A DNA stretch of 45,902 nt from JALYUA01 sp038229875 (GTDB lineage: Bacteria > Acidobacteriota > Thermoanaerobaculia > UBA5066 > Gp7-AA6): contig JBBROA010000018.1 of assembly GCA_038229875.1 (NCBI GenBank), positions 1 to 45,902 on the forward strand, written 5' to 3'. Made by a program: the position numbers and the translations under genes. Shown here piece by piece: positions 15,727 through 24,147 of this stretch (position 1 is the stretch's first letter; each line of letters begins with the position of its first letter). The notes under the pieces are model-generated. The model had not been told where the DNA came from and made no database searches. It saw only the letters and a program-made list of their open reading frames with translations.

Positions 15727-17970
15727 ATGAACCCGCTTGCCCTTATTTCTCTCTATCAGCCGGTCCGGAAACAGCTGGAAGTCTTCGCCGTCGACGATGA
15801 CGGCTCGCTGATGGACGTCTGGAAGGAAGAGCACAACGCGAGCTGGCGCCGCCATCCCCTGACCGGCGCGAAGCTCGCGCCTGCCGGATCGCCTCTCGGA
15901 GGCGCGTTCTTCGAGCCCGACGAGAGGTTGAACGTCTTCCTCGTCGCGCTGACAGCGGGTACGACGGACCCCGGACAGGGTGTCATCCACTGGCTGTCGA
16001 AATTCGGAAACTTCGCCTGGACCCCTCAGACGCCGATCGCCGCGGGGCCAGGCCCTCGGTTCAGGGTCGGCGCGGGAATCGCGGCGGCCTGGTATCCGCC
16101 GCACGGCACGCTCGAGGTGGTTGCCGCCGGAAACGACGGCGCCGTGTGGGTGCTCTGGATGAACTCGACGGGTCCCTGGCGAATCGCGCCGATCGCCGAC
16201 CGCGGGTTCGCGGCGTCCGGAACGCCGCTGGCGTCGGCGTACTACCGCAATCACGACACGCTCGAAGTGCTGATGGTGGACGCTCACGGCGCGGTCAACG
16301 TGCTGTGGAAGTCGAGCACCGTCGCGTGGCGCAAGGTGGCGATCACGAACGCCGGCCTCGCAAAGAGCGAGGGCACGCACGTCGCGATGACGTATTACGA
16401 CGGTTACGGCCAGCTCGAAGGCTTCCTCGTCGACGCCCAGGGGCGCGTGCTCGTTCTCTGGAAAACCGCCTCGGCGCCGTGGCAGTGGGTTCCTCTCACG
16501 GATCCGTCGTTCGCGCCGCCGGGCGCCCCGATCGCCGCCGTTCACAACGCGACGCACGACCAGCTCGAGGTCTTCGTCGTCGGCAATGACGGCGCCCTCT
16601 GGCTCCTCTGGAAGCGAGACAACGCGCCGTGGAATCCGGCGGCTCGACTCAGCGAATCGCGTGTGTTCCAGCCGGGCGCGCCGGTCTCGACCGCGCACTT
16701 TCCTCCGACGGACCAGCTGGAAGTCTTCGTCGGCGATCGCGTCCACCTCGCCCGGGAGATGACGAAGTATGAGAATCAGGCCTGGCGGCCGTGCGCTCTG
16801 CCGATCGCGCCGCGCTCGGGCGTCGCCCCGCCCCTTCCGGACGTTCAGACGAGCCGACTCATGCAGCTCTCGGGAACCGCGGCGTTCCGCGACCGCGGCG
16901 TGGAGGGGATCGACCTCGGGGCGAACACGACGCATCAGGGGAATCATTTCGTCTTCTTCGGAGACGTTCCGCGCGGCAACCGCAACTCCGGTCCCGGACA
17001 GGATGCCGACGCCGTCGCCTACGCCCGGTTCATGGACCAGGGCACGCTGCAGCTCGAGCTCATCACCGGTCCAGACGGCCTCTTCGCGCCGTTCCGGGGC
17101 AGATTCAAGCCCGGCGCGCCGTCAGGGTTTCCGGGCGCGAATCCCGTCATGGAGCTCGGGAACGCCCAGACGCCGACCGGAGCGTTCAGCTGGGGCGGCC
17201 AGGTCTATGTCTTCGTCCTCGTCGCGGAGACTTTCGGACAACCGTGGTCGTCGCCGACGTCGTACCTGATGAGGAATACCGACCCGTTCAACGGCCAGCC
17301 CTACGAGCAGGTCTTCCGCTTCAGCGAAGGAAAGTTCTGGCAGTGCTCGCCCTGGGTCGTGCCGGACCTTCCCGAGCTTCCGCGTCACGCGGGCCGCGGC
17401 GTGGTCGTGCTCGGCCAGGGCTCGAACGACAAGCAGTCCGACGCGACGTACCTTGCCTGGATGCCTCTGAACGAGGATGGCCCCGTGTTCGGTCAGATTC
17501 GCTATTACACGAAGGACCCCGCGGACCCCTGGGGAAACAACGAGGCGCAGGCCAGACCCCTCTGGCCCACGACGCTCGGCTATTCCTCCATTTCTCTGGC
17601 CCACATCGACGGCGCGGGCGTGTGGATCGCCCTCTATTCGCACGCCATCGACAAGCTTTTCTACCGGCAGCGCAGCCCCGTCGTGGCGCGTATCGGGACA
17701 TCCCTGACGCACTGGTCGGATGAGATCGTCGTCTTCGATCCCTGCCGGGACGGCGCGTACGGCAACTTCATGCACTGGCCGGATCTCGACGATCTGCACC
17801 TGGGCGGAATCCCGGCCGACGACGTGCCGGCGTGGGCCTACGGGGCGTTCATCGTCCCGCCTCTGACGCGGTGGCACGCCGCCGAAAAGGAAGTGACGCT
17901 TCACTACCTGATGTCGACGCACCGTCCCTACCAGGTCCAACTCATGAGGTCGCGCTTCAAGATCCCGTAG
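15727..17970 (+). CDS. Seven-repeat lectin-like propeller fused to DUF4185-like domain
   Basis: 747 residues, no signal peptide. Residues about 10-375 contain seven imperfect repeats of 45-50 residues with the core (D/G)(Q/T)LEVF.VD..G.(V/L)..LWK......W and a following (L/I)...G(F/L)APPG.P. This matches seven-bladed PLL-like fucose-binding lectin propellers. Residues about 385-747 resemble DUF4185: GNHFVFFGDVPRGNR, PTGAFSWGGQVYVFVLVA, SYLMRNTDPF, GYSSISLAHIDGAGVWIALY. That domain is a predicted second propeller related to glycosidase-like folds. The neighbour on the opposite strand (18010-19680) carries another PLL-like propeller. Lectin activity is inferred from repeats only. With no signal peptide, any export must use another route. 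Confidence 0.75.
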   Translation: MNPLALISLYQPVRKQLEVFAVDDDGSLMDVWKEEHNASWRRHPLTGAKLAPAGSPLGGAFFEPDERLNVFLVALTAGTTDPGQGVIHWLSKFGNFAWTPQTPIAAGPGPRFRVGAGIAAAWYPPHGTLEVVAAGNDGAVWVLWMNSTGPWRIAPIADRGFAASGTPLASAYYRNHDTLEVLMVDAHGAVNVLWKSSTVAWRKVAITNAGLAKSEGTHVAMTYYDGYGQLEGFLVDAQGRVLVLWKTASAPWQWVPLTDPSFAPPGAPIAAVHNATHDQLEVFVVGNDGALWLLWKRDNAPWNPAARLSESRVFQPGAPVSTAHFPPTDQLEVFVGDRVHLAREMTKYENQAWRPCALPIAPRSGVAPPLPDVQTSRLMQLSGTAAFRDRGVEGIDLGANTTHQGNHFVFFGDVPRGNRNSGPGQDADAVAYARFMDQGTLQLELITGPDGLFAPFRGRFKPGAPSGFPGANPVMELGNAQTPTGAFSWGGQVYVFVLVAETFGQPWSSPTSYLMRNTDPFNGQPYEQVFRFSEGKFWQCSPWVVPDLPELPRHAGRGVVVLGQGSNDKQSDATYLAWMPLNEDGPVFGQIRYYTKDPADPWGNNEAQARPLWPTTLGYSSISLAHIDGAGVWIALYSHAIDKLFYRQRSPVVARIGTSLTHWSDEIVVFDPCRDGAYGNFMHWPDLDDLHLGGIPADDVPAWAYGAFIVPPLTRWHAAEKEVTLHYLMSTHRPYQVQLMRSRFKIP

Positions 17971-17990
17971 AGCAAGGGGAGAAGTCGTAG

Positions 17991-18009
17991 CGCGCCGCAA
18001 GCCGGCGCG
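17991..18009. terminator. Hairpin between convergent genes
   Basis: CGCGCCG, a five-base loop and CGGCGCG form a perfect 7-bp GC stem in the 39-base gap between the two convergent propeller genes. There is no T-run, so it could be a bidirectional terminator of the non-canonical kind or just a stabilising hairpin. Confidence 0.4.
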
Positions 18010-19680
18010 TCAGGTCAGGATCGTCTCGATCGCGTCGAACCAGACCGCGGCGATGTGCTCATAGCCCGGCTGAAACGGATGGATGGCATCCGGCCCGAGA
18101 AACGACAGCGAGAATCCGGTGTGCATGTCGGCGAGCACGACCGCCGCCCCTTCGGCGGCGCGATCCCGCACGAGCGCGGAAACCTGCGCGTTGTAGGCCT
18201 GAACCTCCCGGTCGTGTTCCGGCTGCGGCGTGATCCGGGCCACGGCGATCAGCACGCAGACCTTCGCGGCGATGATCTCGTCCAGGAGTCCTGCCAACCG
18301 GGTGGGCGCTTCGTCGAGATGGTTGTTCTGCAGAATGTCGTTCGTGCCGATCATCAGGAGGACCACGTCCGGCGCGAGCTTCAGCGCGTCCTTCACGATG
18401 CCGGCGATGAATCCGATGTCCTTCCCGCTGTGCCCTTCGTGAGACGGCGGGAACGGGACTCCCTTTACGTCGAGAGGGCCGTTCGCAAGACTGCCGACGA
18501 ACGTGATGCGCTTTCCCCGGTCGTTGGCCGTCTCGAACAGCCTCCGCCGGTATCCGCCCGGGTAGGAGAACCCCTCGGTGATCGAGTCGCCCAGGGGAAG
18601 GATCTTCCAGGTGTAGTCCGTCAGCGTCGCCGGCTCGCCAGCGGCTCGAGGCGCGGCCGCCTTGAGCGTCCAGTCGTCGAACCCCAGGCTGCTCGTCCCC
18701 GGATCCCACAGGATGTGATCGATCGCGCCGCCCCGTCCTCGATAGAACACGTGCTGCTGCCCGCCGGACACCATCGTGGCGGGACGTCCGTCGCTCGCGG
18801 CGGCGGCCTGCGAGCGCGCCGTCCAGTCGTCGGAGCGCAGCTGGCGCGAGGAGGGATCCCAGAAGATGTGGAGGATGTTTCCGCCCGTTCCCCGGCAGAA
18901 GACGTGCTGCTGGCCTTCGGCGGTCGCCATGGCCGCGGGGTCACTCGCGGCCGGAGGGGCGTGGGCCCCCGCGGTCCAGTCGTCGTGGTGCAGCGCACCC
19001 GAGACGGATGCCCAGAAAATGTGGCGGATCGAGTTGTCCGTCCCCCGGTAAAACACGTGCTGCTGGCCGTCGGTCGCCAGCGCCGCGAGGTTCCCGGCCA
19101 CGGGGGGCAGGCGGGCGCCCCTCGTCCAGTTGTCATGGCCCATCGCGCCCGAGGAGGCGTCGCGAAGGATGTGCGAGACGCCGCCGCCGGCGTTGCGATA
19201 GAAGACGTGGAGTTGGCCCGGGGTCGCGAGCGGTGTGGGATCGCCGGCCGCCGGCTCGCCGCCCGCCTGCGCGGTCCAATCGTTGAAGGAGAGCCGCGCC
19301 GCGGACACGTCCCAGACGATGTGACACACGGCGCCGCCGGCCCCGCGGTAGAAAACGTGCTGCTGGCCCGGTGTTTCGAGAGCCGAGGGATCGCCTTTGG
19401 CGGCCGGCGCGCCGGCTCGGAGTGTCCAGACGTCCCGGTACAGCGTTCTCCGTGCGGCTACCCAGAGGATGTGATGGATTTGCGCGTCTACGCCCCGGTA
19501 GAACACGTGCTGCTGGCCGGCAGTCGCCAGAGTGACGGGGTCGCCGGCGGCGAGCGGCGCCTGTGCTCTCACGGTCCAGTCGTCCGTGTGGACCCTTCCG
19601 GAAACGGAATCCCAGAGGAGGTGATGGATGTGGTTGTCCGTCCCGCGGTAGAAGACGTGCTGCTGAGCGAGGTTCGTCAT
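18010..19680 (-). CDS. PLL-like seven-bladed propeller fused to SGNH/GDSL hydrolase
   Basis: 556 residues. Residues 6-355 are seven near-perfect 50-residue repeats, each with QQHVFYRG....I.H(I/L).W, a (D)DWT motif and an AxxDP..L.T.G turn. This is the pattern of PLL/PHL-type seven-bladed lectins that bind fucosylated glycans. Residues 358-556 are an SGNH hydrolase: block I LGDSITEG with Ser366, block III GTND with Asn447, and block V DAIHP with Asp531 and His534. Such enzymes remove acyl groups from sugars or lipids. The combination suggests a glycan-targeted deacylase. There is no signal peptide and no ribosome-binding site before the ATG. A 52-residue ORF ends 22 bases upstream and may be in the same operon. 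Confidence 0.88.
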   Translation of the reverse strand: MTNLAQQHVFYRGTDNHIHHLLWDSVSGRVHTDDWTVRAQAPLAAGDPVTLATAGQQHVFYRGVDAQIHHILWVAARRTLYRDVWTLRAGAPAAKGDPSALETPGQQHVFYRGAGGAVCHIVWDVSAARLSFNDWTAQAGGEPAAGDPTPLATPGQLHVFYRNAGGGVSHILRDASSGAMGHDNWTRGARLPPVAGNLAALATDGQQHVFYRGTDNSIRHIFWASVSGALHHDDWTAGAHAPPAASDPAAMATAEGQQHVFCRGTGGNILHIFWDPSSRQLRSDDWTARSQAAAASDGRPATMVSGGQQHVFYRGRGGAIDHILWDPGTSSLGFDDWTLKAAAPRAAGEPATLTDYTWKILPLGDSITEGFSYPGGYRRRLFETANDRGKRITFVGSLANGPLDVKGVPFPPSHEGHSGKDIGFIAGIVKDALKLAPDVVLLMIGTNDILQNNHLDEAPTRLAGLLDEIIAAKVCVLIAVARITPQPEHDREVQAYNAQVSALVRDRAAEGAAVVLADMHTGFSLSFLGPDAIHPFQPGYEHIAAVWFDAIETILT

Positions 19681-19702
19681 CGAGTCGGCGACGCCGAGAC
19701 GC

Positions 19703-19861
19703 TCAGGGCGCCGATGTCTTATTCACCAGGGCGAGCGCTCGCGCCAGCTTCGTCACATACTCGCGGAGGAGCTTGTCGCCGCGCGATGCTGCCATCGCGG
19801 CCATCGCGGCCATCGGCAACGAGAACAGGAGAAAGCAGATCGCCCCCGCGTGTCGTCTCAT
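19703..19861 (-). CDS. Possible 52-residue exported peptide
   Basis: An ORF from the ATG at 19861 to TGA at 19703-19705. It begins MRRHAGAICFLLFSLPM, then a three-fold MAA repeat and an ASR cleavage-like site, and ends in a 25-residue amphipathic helix (DKLLREYVTKLARALALVNK). The signal-peptide pattern argues that it is real; the lack of a strong ribosome-binding site and the short length argue for caution. It lies just upstream of the propeller-SGNH gene in the same direction. Confidence 0.4.
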   Translation of the reverse strand: MRRHAGAICFLLFSLPMAAMAAMAASRGDKLLREYVTKLARALALVNKTSAP

Positions 19862-19972
19862 TTGAGGTCTTTGTGGCGCGATCGGCTGCTCCTCACGTCG
19901 ATTCCGGCGACGTCGGTAAAGACTGACTTCGCGAAGAATTTCGCCCGCCCTTCCCCCCAGCGGTCGTCGGGT

Positions 19973-20395
19973 CTACTTGGCGTTCGACCACTCCTGCTGA
20001 TCGATCTTCCACTGGCGGTTCTCTTCGACCATTTCGACGGAACCCTTCATCGCGGCGCCGTCCGACTTCCCCGTCATCGAGAGGGTGGCCTTCTTCCCGT
20101 CCACCTTGAGATCCGTGAGCTTGACGTCTGTCGGCGAAATCTTCTTCATGAACTCCATGATCTCTTTGTCAGTCTTCTTCATCCCCTTTTCCTGCTCCTC
20201 CATCTGCTTCAGGGACGCGCTGGACATCGTCTTCTTGTAGCGCACGGAGTCGGCAGCGGCGATGGCCCTCGCGTTCTCGCGGTAGACCTTTGCCTGGGGC
20301 GTCGATTCGATGTCCCTGGAACCTGCCGCGAGGGCGGGCAGCGTGACCGATAGTCCGAGCGCGAGGCACAGCAGGGCACGAGAGGCGTTGCGCAT
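19973..20395 (-). CDS. Exported small protein, DUF4878/NTF2-like
   Basis: 140 residues from the ATG at 20395, preceded by GAGGAG. The signal peptide is MRNASRALLCLALGLSVTLP with cleavage after ALAA. The mature part is highly charged: a helical ADSVRYKKTMSSASLKQMEEQEKG, then strands DVKLTDLKVDGKKATLSMTG and VEMVEENRQWKIDQQEWS. The order of helix, then strands, then a W.I..(Q)EW end resembles DUF4878 / NTF2-like exported proteins. No enzymatic residues were recognised. An upstream ATG five codons earlier lacks a ribosome-binding site. Confidence 0.75.
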   Translation of the reverse strand: MRNASRALLCLALGLSVTLPALAAGSRDIESTPQAKVYRENARAIAAADSVRYKKTMSSASLKQMEEQEKGMKKTDKEIMEFMKKISPTDVKLTDLKVDGKKATLSMTGKSDGAAMKGSVEMVEENRQWKIDQQEWSNAK

Positions 20396-20619
20396 CGGGC
20401 GTCTCCTCATGTGGTGTGGGATCAGACGATACCAAGACTCGATCCGCCGGGGCCCGGCCCCGCGCCCTGACGTATGCCGGTAACGCCCGCAAATCTTAAG
20501 GCCACGCGGAAGTGCGCCGGCACGACGAAAATTGTCTTCTTTGCCCGTGGGGCAGCAACAGCGGCTGCCGCCGCGCAGGACGTTGATGGTGGCGCGGGAT
20601 GCGGTGTGACGAGCTCGCC

Positions 20620-21110
20620 GATGTGAGTCTTTGCGGAGCACCTTCAGCGCGCCACCCCACGCGATGACCTGGTCAAGCATCGTCTTCACCGACTTCTGGT
20701 GTGACGGAGCCGGCCTGAAAGTGGTGTAGTTCTCGAAGTCCGTGGACAGCGACAGCGCGACTTGCGCACGCACGTCGGCGACGAGAATCTCGCCCATCAT
20801 CAGCCTCAACGGCTCGACGGCGCGCAATCCGCCAGCGCTCCCGTACGCGACAACCCCGCGGCCTTGTTGTTCCATTCGCGGAACAGGAAGTCGATCGCGT
20901 TCTTGAGCGCGCCCGAGGGGCCGTGGTTGTACCCAGGCTTTGGTGTGCGGCTAACTGTACCGACCCATGGCCGGCGGCATGGCTTCGTCGAGCAGTGGCA
21001 GGTTGAACTCCTGGATGTCCAGATCTCGAACGGCGCACGTCGCGCTCCGCCGCGATGCCATCAGCCGGTCGCCCGCGCCCGCGCACCCTCTGTGACTGTG
21101 AGAAGAAAGA
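20620..21110 (-). pseudogene. Decayed NADPH-dependent FMN reductase
   Basis: Pieces of one PF03358-type flavin reductase appear in different minus-strand frames. From N to C: FNLPLLDEAMPPAMGRYS, then a TAG at 20951-20953 where the family usually continues; then, in another frame, YNHGPSGALKNAIDFLFREW and NNKAAG; then, after a one-base shift near 20855, VAYGSAGGLRAVEPLRLMMG, DFENYTTF and MLDQVIAWGGALKVLR. About 20 codons normally between the first two pieces are missing near 20930. The N-terminal nucleotide-binding part is also frameshifted. Multiple independent lesions mark a true pseudogene, not an assembly slip. Confidence 0.85.
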
Positions 21111-21176
21111 TGTCGCGATTCTTGATTCCCAGGAAAAGAGAGCGGCGACAAACGACCCATCGCAAGCGAAACAGCC

Positions 21177-21182
21177 TACGAT
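21177..21182 (+). promoter_or_regulatory. -10-like hexamer for a leaderless transcript
   Basis: TACGAT is exactly six bases before the ATG at 21189, and no ribosome-binding site lies between. Confidence 0.45.
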
Positions 21183-21188
21183 TCCCAG

Positions 21189-21539
21189 ATGCATAACCTG
21201 ACGATCGGGCTACAGGCGCTGGTGGCCGCTTCGATCTTTTTTGTGTGGGTGGTGAGGTACGACAACATCGTGCGGGAGTTCAAGGCGTTTGGCCTGCCGG
21301 ACTGGCTGCGAGACATGGTCGGCATTCTGAAGCTGACATTCTCGCTGCTCTTGCTCGTCGGGATCGAACGACCGGCGTTCGCCGTCGTCGGTGGCGCGGG
21401 CATCGCCGCCTTGATGGGCGCCGCCATCGTTACCCACCTTCGGGTGAAGAACCCGCTCTTCAAGATGCTTCCCAGCCTTACCCTTCTTCTCCTTTCGCTG
21501 GCAATCGCGTTCGCCAACTATCGCTTTCTGACCGCGTAG
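21189..21539 (+). CDS. DoxX-like membrane protein
   Basis: 116 residues with about four transmembrane helices: IGLQALVAASIFFVWVV, the region around MVGILKLTFSLLLLVG, VVGGAGIAALMGAAIVTHL and LTLLLLSLAIAFANYRF. The EFKAFGLPDWLRDMVG loop and the HLRVKNPLFKMLPS segment are typical of small DoxX-like proteins (DoxX_2 type). Their role is poorly defined; some associate with thiol or redox defence. It is the first gene of the photolyase block, about 30 bases before the photolyase start, and is probably co-transcribed with it. Confidence 0.75.
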   Translation: MHNLTIGLQALVAASIFFVWVVRYDNIVREFKAFGLPDWLRDMVGILKLTFSLLLLVGIERPAFAVVGGAGIAALMGAAIVTHLRVKNPLFKMLPSLTLLLLSLAIAFANYRFLTA

Positions 21540-21568
21540 CCACGACCGTACGCCAGGACAAGACACAC

Positions 21569-23194
21569 GTGGCCCAAGGCGCGACGAGGGACAGGAGCGG
21601 GGGCGCGTCGTCTGAGCGGACGCAGGTGCGAACGCTGGCGCTGGTGCTCGGCGATCAGCTGGACGCGGCGTCAGCCGTGTTCGACGACTTCGACGCGAAC
21701 CGCGACGTGCTCTGGATGGCGGAGGTCGCGGAAGAGTCTGAGCACGTCTGGACGAGCAAGCCGCGCATCGTGCTCTTCCTCTCGGCCATGCGCCATTTCC
21801 GTGACGCACAGAAAAAGCTGGGCCGCACGGTGCACTACGTCGCGATCGATGACAAGGCGAATACCCACTCGTTCGCGTCCGAACTGGGGCGGGCGGTCGC
21901 CGAGTTGAAGCCCCACCGGTTGGTGATGAGCGAGGCCGGCGACTGGCGCGTGCAGGAGGTCATCGTCACTGCCGCGGGGAGGGCGGGAATACCGCTGGAG
22001 GTGCGGGAGGATCGGCACTTCTTCTCGACCCGTGCGGACTTCGCCGCACACGCGGAGGGGCGAAAAGCGCTCCGGATGGAGTTCTTCTACCGCGAGATGC
22101 GGCGCAGACATCGCGTGCTCCTCGACACGCACGGCCGACCCGAAGGTGGGCAGTGGAATTTCGATCGGGCGAACCGGGAGAGTTTTTCGAAGAAGGGGCC
22201 GGTCGCTGAAGCCATGCCGGCGCCAGCACTCGTCGAACCGGACACGACCACGCGGGCCGTGATCGCGCAGGTGAATACGCGCTTTGCCGATCACCCAGGG
22301 GAACTGGCGGAGTTCGCATGGCCGGTGACGGTGGCCGACGCGCGGGCCACGCTGGACGATTTCATCGAGAACCGGCTCGCCCATTTCGGACGATTTCAGG
22401 ATGCGATGTGGACCGACGAACCGTGGCTCTATCACTCGCGGTTGTCGGCGGCTCTGAACCTGAAGCTGCTGAGTCCGCGCGAAGTCGTGTCGGCCGCCGA
22501 GCAGGCCTATCGCGATGGCCGGGCGCCGCTCGCGAGCGTGGAGGGTTTCATCCGCCAGATTCTCGGCTGGCGAGAATACGTCCGCGGGGTGTACTGGCAT
22601 TTCATGCCCGGCTATCTCGACATGAATGCACTGAACGCTCGTCACCCCCTGCCGAACTTCTACTGGACCGGGGACTGCGAGATGCAGTGCCTCCGGCAGT
22701 CCATCGATCAGACGCTCCGGCACGGCTACGCCCATCACATCCAGCGACTGATGGTGACCGGGCTCTATGCCCTGCTGCTCGGCGTCGAGCCGAAGAGGGT
22801 CCACGAGTGGTATCTGGCCGTCTATGTCGATGCCGTCGAGTGGGTGGAATTGCCGAACACGCTCGGCATGTCGCAGTACGGCGACGGTGGGCTCATGGCC
22901 TCCAAGCCCTACGCGGCCACGGGCCGGTACATCCAGCGGATGAGCAACTACTGTGCGGGCTGCCGGTTCGACCCAACGAAGAAGACCGGTGATGACGCCT
23001 GTCCGTTTACCACCCTCTACTGGGATTTTCTGGTCCGGCATTCGCAATTGCTCGCCAACAATCACCGAATGACATTGCAGTTGAAGAATGTCACCCGCCT
23101 GACCGCAGCGGATCGCGCGACGATTCGGCAACGAGCGCGCGCCATTGCAACCAACGGCGGTGCGCCGCCGCGGAGAATCGTGTCGAACCCATGA
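21569..23194 (+). CDS. phrB: FeS-type (6-4) photolyase / bacterial cryptochrome (PhrB-like)
   Basis: 541 residues from GTG 21569. The upstream ATG at 21245 lies within the DoxX gene. It belongs to the deoxyribodipyrimidine photolyase-related (DPRP, PF04244) family: N-terminal LALVLGDQLDA, central ILGWREYVRGVYWHFMPGY, then YAHHIQRLMVTGLYALLLGV and VYVDAVEWVELPNTLGMSQY. Cys374, Cys462, Cys465 and Cys478 have the same spacing as the four [4Fe-4S] ligands of PhrB (350, 438, 441, 454 as I recall them). That places it in the FeS-BCP group, which binds FAD and repairs (6-4) photoproducts using light. Its stop overlaps the next DoxX-like gene by four bases. The neighbouring flavin genes are broken, but this gene is intact. 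Confidence 0.9.
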   Translation: MAQGATRDRSGGASSERTQVRTLALVLGDQLDAASAVFDDFDANRDVLWMAEVAEESEHVWTSKPRIVLFLSAMRHFRDAQKKLGRTVHYVAIDDKANTHSFASELGRAVAELKPHRLVMSEAGDWRVQEVIVTAAGRAGIPLEVREDRHFFSTRADFAAHAEGRKALRMEFFYREMRRRHRVLLDTHGRPEGGQWNFDRANRESFSKKGPVAEAMPAPALVEPDTTTRAVIAQVNTRFADHPGELAEFAWPVTVADARATLDDFIENRLAHFGRFQDAMWTDEPWLYHSRLSAALNLKLLSPREVVSAAEQAYRDGRAPLASVEGFIRQILGWREYVRGVYWHFMPGYLDMNALNARHPLPNFYWTGDCEMQCLRQSIDQTLRHGYAHHIQRLMVTGLYALLLGVEPKRVHEWYLAVYVDAVEWVELPNTLGMSQYGDGGLMASKPYAATGRYIQRMSNYCAGCRFDPTKKTGDDACPFTTLYWDFLVRHSQLLANNHRMTLQLKNVTRLTAADRATIRQRARAIATNGGAPPRRIVSNP

Positions 23195-23604
23195 CTCTTC
23201 TGACGGTGCTCACCGTGTGTTCCGGATCGTCATTTCTTGTCTACGGAGGATTGTGCGTGAGCTCGCCGTCGATGAAGCGCGAGTTCACACGTTTCGAATT
23301 CGGACGTTTCAGGACGCTCATCGGCACGCTGGAACTGCTCGGCGGGATGGGCCTGTTGGTGGGATTCAGATGGCCGCCCTTGTTGTGGATCTCATCGGCA
23401 GGCCTGTCTCTGCTGATGCTGTGCGGTGTGGGTGTCCGAATCAGAATCGGCGATGGGTTCGCGCGGTCCCTTCCCGCGCTGGTGCTGATGATCGTCAACG
23501 CCTACATATTCATCGAGTCGCTGAGGTTGCCTAGCAGCGTGCGGACGGCCCTTCACCGAACGAAAGAGGTGGAAGGCGGCGCCGGCGAGGGAAGGTATGA
23601 CTGA
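23191..23604 (+). CDS. DoxX-like membrane protein
   Basis: 137 residues, starting on an ATGA overlap with the photolyase stop, so the two are translationally coupled. Four hydrophobic segments: VLTVCSGSSFLVYGGLCV, LIGTLELLGGMGLLVG, LLWISSAGLSLLMLCGVGV and LPALVLMIVNAYIFIESL. The loop MKREFTRFEFGRFRTLIGTL matches small DoxX-like proteins. The last 20 residues are polar and overlap the start of the decayed FAD gene by eight bases. Its link to photorepair is only by position. Confidence 0.75.
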   Translation: MTLLTVLTVCSGSSFLVYGGLCVSSPSMKREFTRFEFGRFRTLIGTLELLGGMGLLVGFRWPPLLWISSAGLSLLMLCGVGVRIRIGDGFARSLPALVLMIVNAYIFIESLRLPSSVRTALHRTKEVEGGAGEGRYD

Positions 23605-24030
23605 CGCCACGGCGAGTCGCCCGGAAGACACGATCGCGGTGGTCGGCGCGGGCATCTCCGGCTTGCTGCTGGCAAGCGCACTCCGGGCGCGCGGCGAGTC
23701 CGTCATCGTACTGGAAAAAAGCCGGGGAATGGGCGGGCGGCTCGCGACGAAGAGGGTGGGCAACGCCGTGTTTGACCAGGGCGCACAGTTTTTCACGGCA
23801 AAGGACTCGCGGTTCTCGGAACTCGTCGCCCACTGGCAGGCGCGAGGCGTGGTGACCCACTGGCCGGCGGCCCCAGTGCCCCGGTTGAGCCGTCGGCGGC
23901 CGTATGCGAACGGATGTCGTCCAGGGCTTCCGGTTGGACCGTGGATTTCAAGTGCTCTTGACGGCCTATCCGACGGCGCGCGAGTGGCTCGACTACGAGA
24001 GCTTGTCGTTGATGAGATTCACCGCCGGAC
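23597..24030 (+). pseudogene. Chimeric remnant of two FAD-dependent oxidoreductases
   Basis: The first part, 23597 to about 23880, is a renalase/amine-oxidase-like N-terminus: IAVVGAGISGLLLASALRAR (dinucleotide-binding GxGxxG), VLEKSRGMGGRLATKR, FDQGAQFFTAKD. The frame then loses similarity. From about 23904, in another frame, a different FAD oxidoreductase segment appears: TDVVQGFRLDRGFQVLLTAY and PTAREWLDYESLSL, typical of phytoene-dehydrogenase-like enzymes. It fades by 24030. A full-length enzyme would be about 320-420 residues, so both pieces are truncated. This looks like a recombination scar joining two related genes. Confidence 0.75.
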
Positions 24031-24128
24031 GCTGGCCGCTACGGAGCGGAGTGACTGATCGTCAGGCCCTTCTCCCCGACCCGCCTGTTTCCCGCGAAGT
24101 CTCTCCAGGAAACTTCGGAGACATTGCG

Positions 24129-24147
24129 AATCGCTCGCCGAGCGATT
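24129..24147. promoter_or_regulatory. Inverted repeat abutting a -10 box upstream of the amidohydrolase
   Basis: AATCGCTC-GCC-GAGCGATT is a perfect 8-bp inverted repeat. Its last base is the first of TAGCGT (24147-24152), a plausible -10 hexamer. The gene's ribosome-binding site AGGAGG is at 24169-24174 and the ATG at 24182. It could be an operator or the terminator stem of the decayed gene upstream. Confidence 0.4.
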
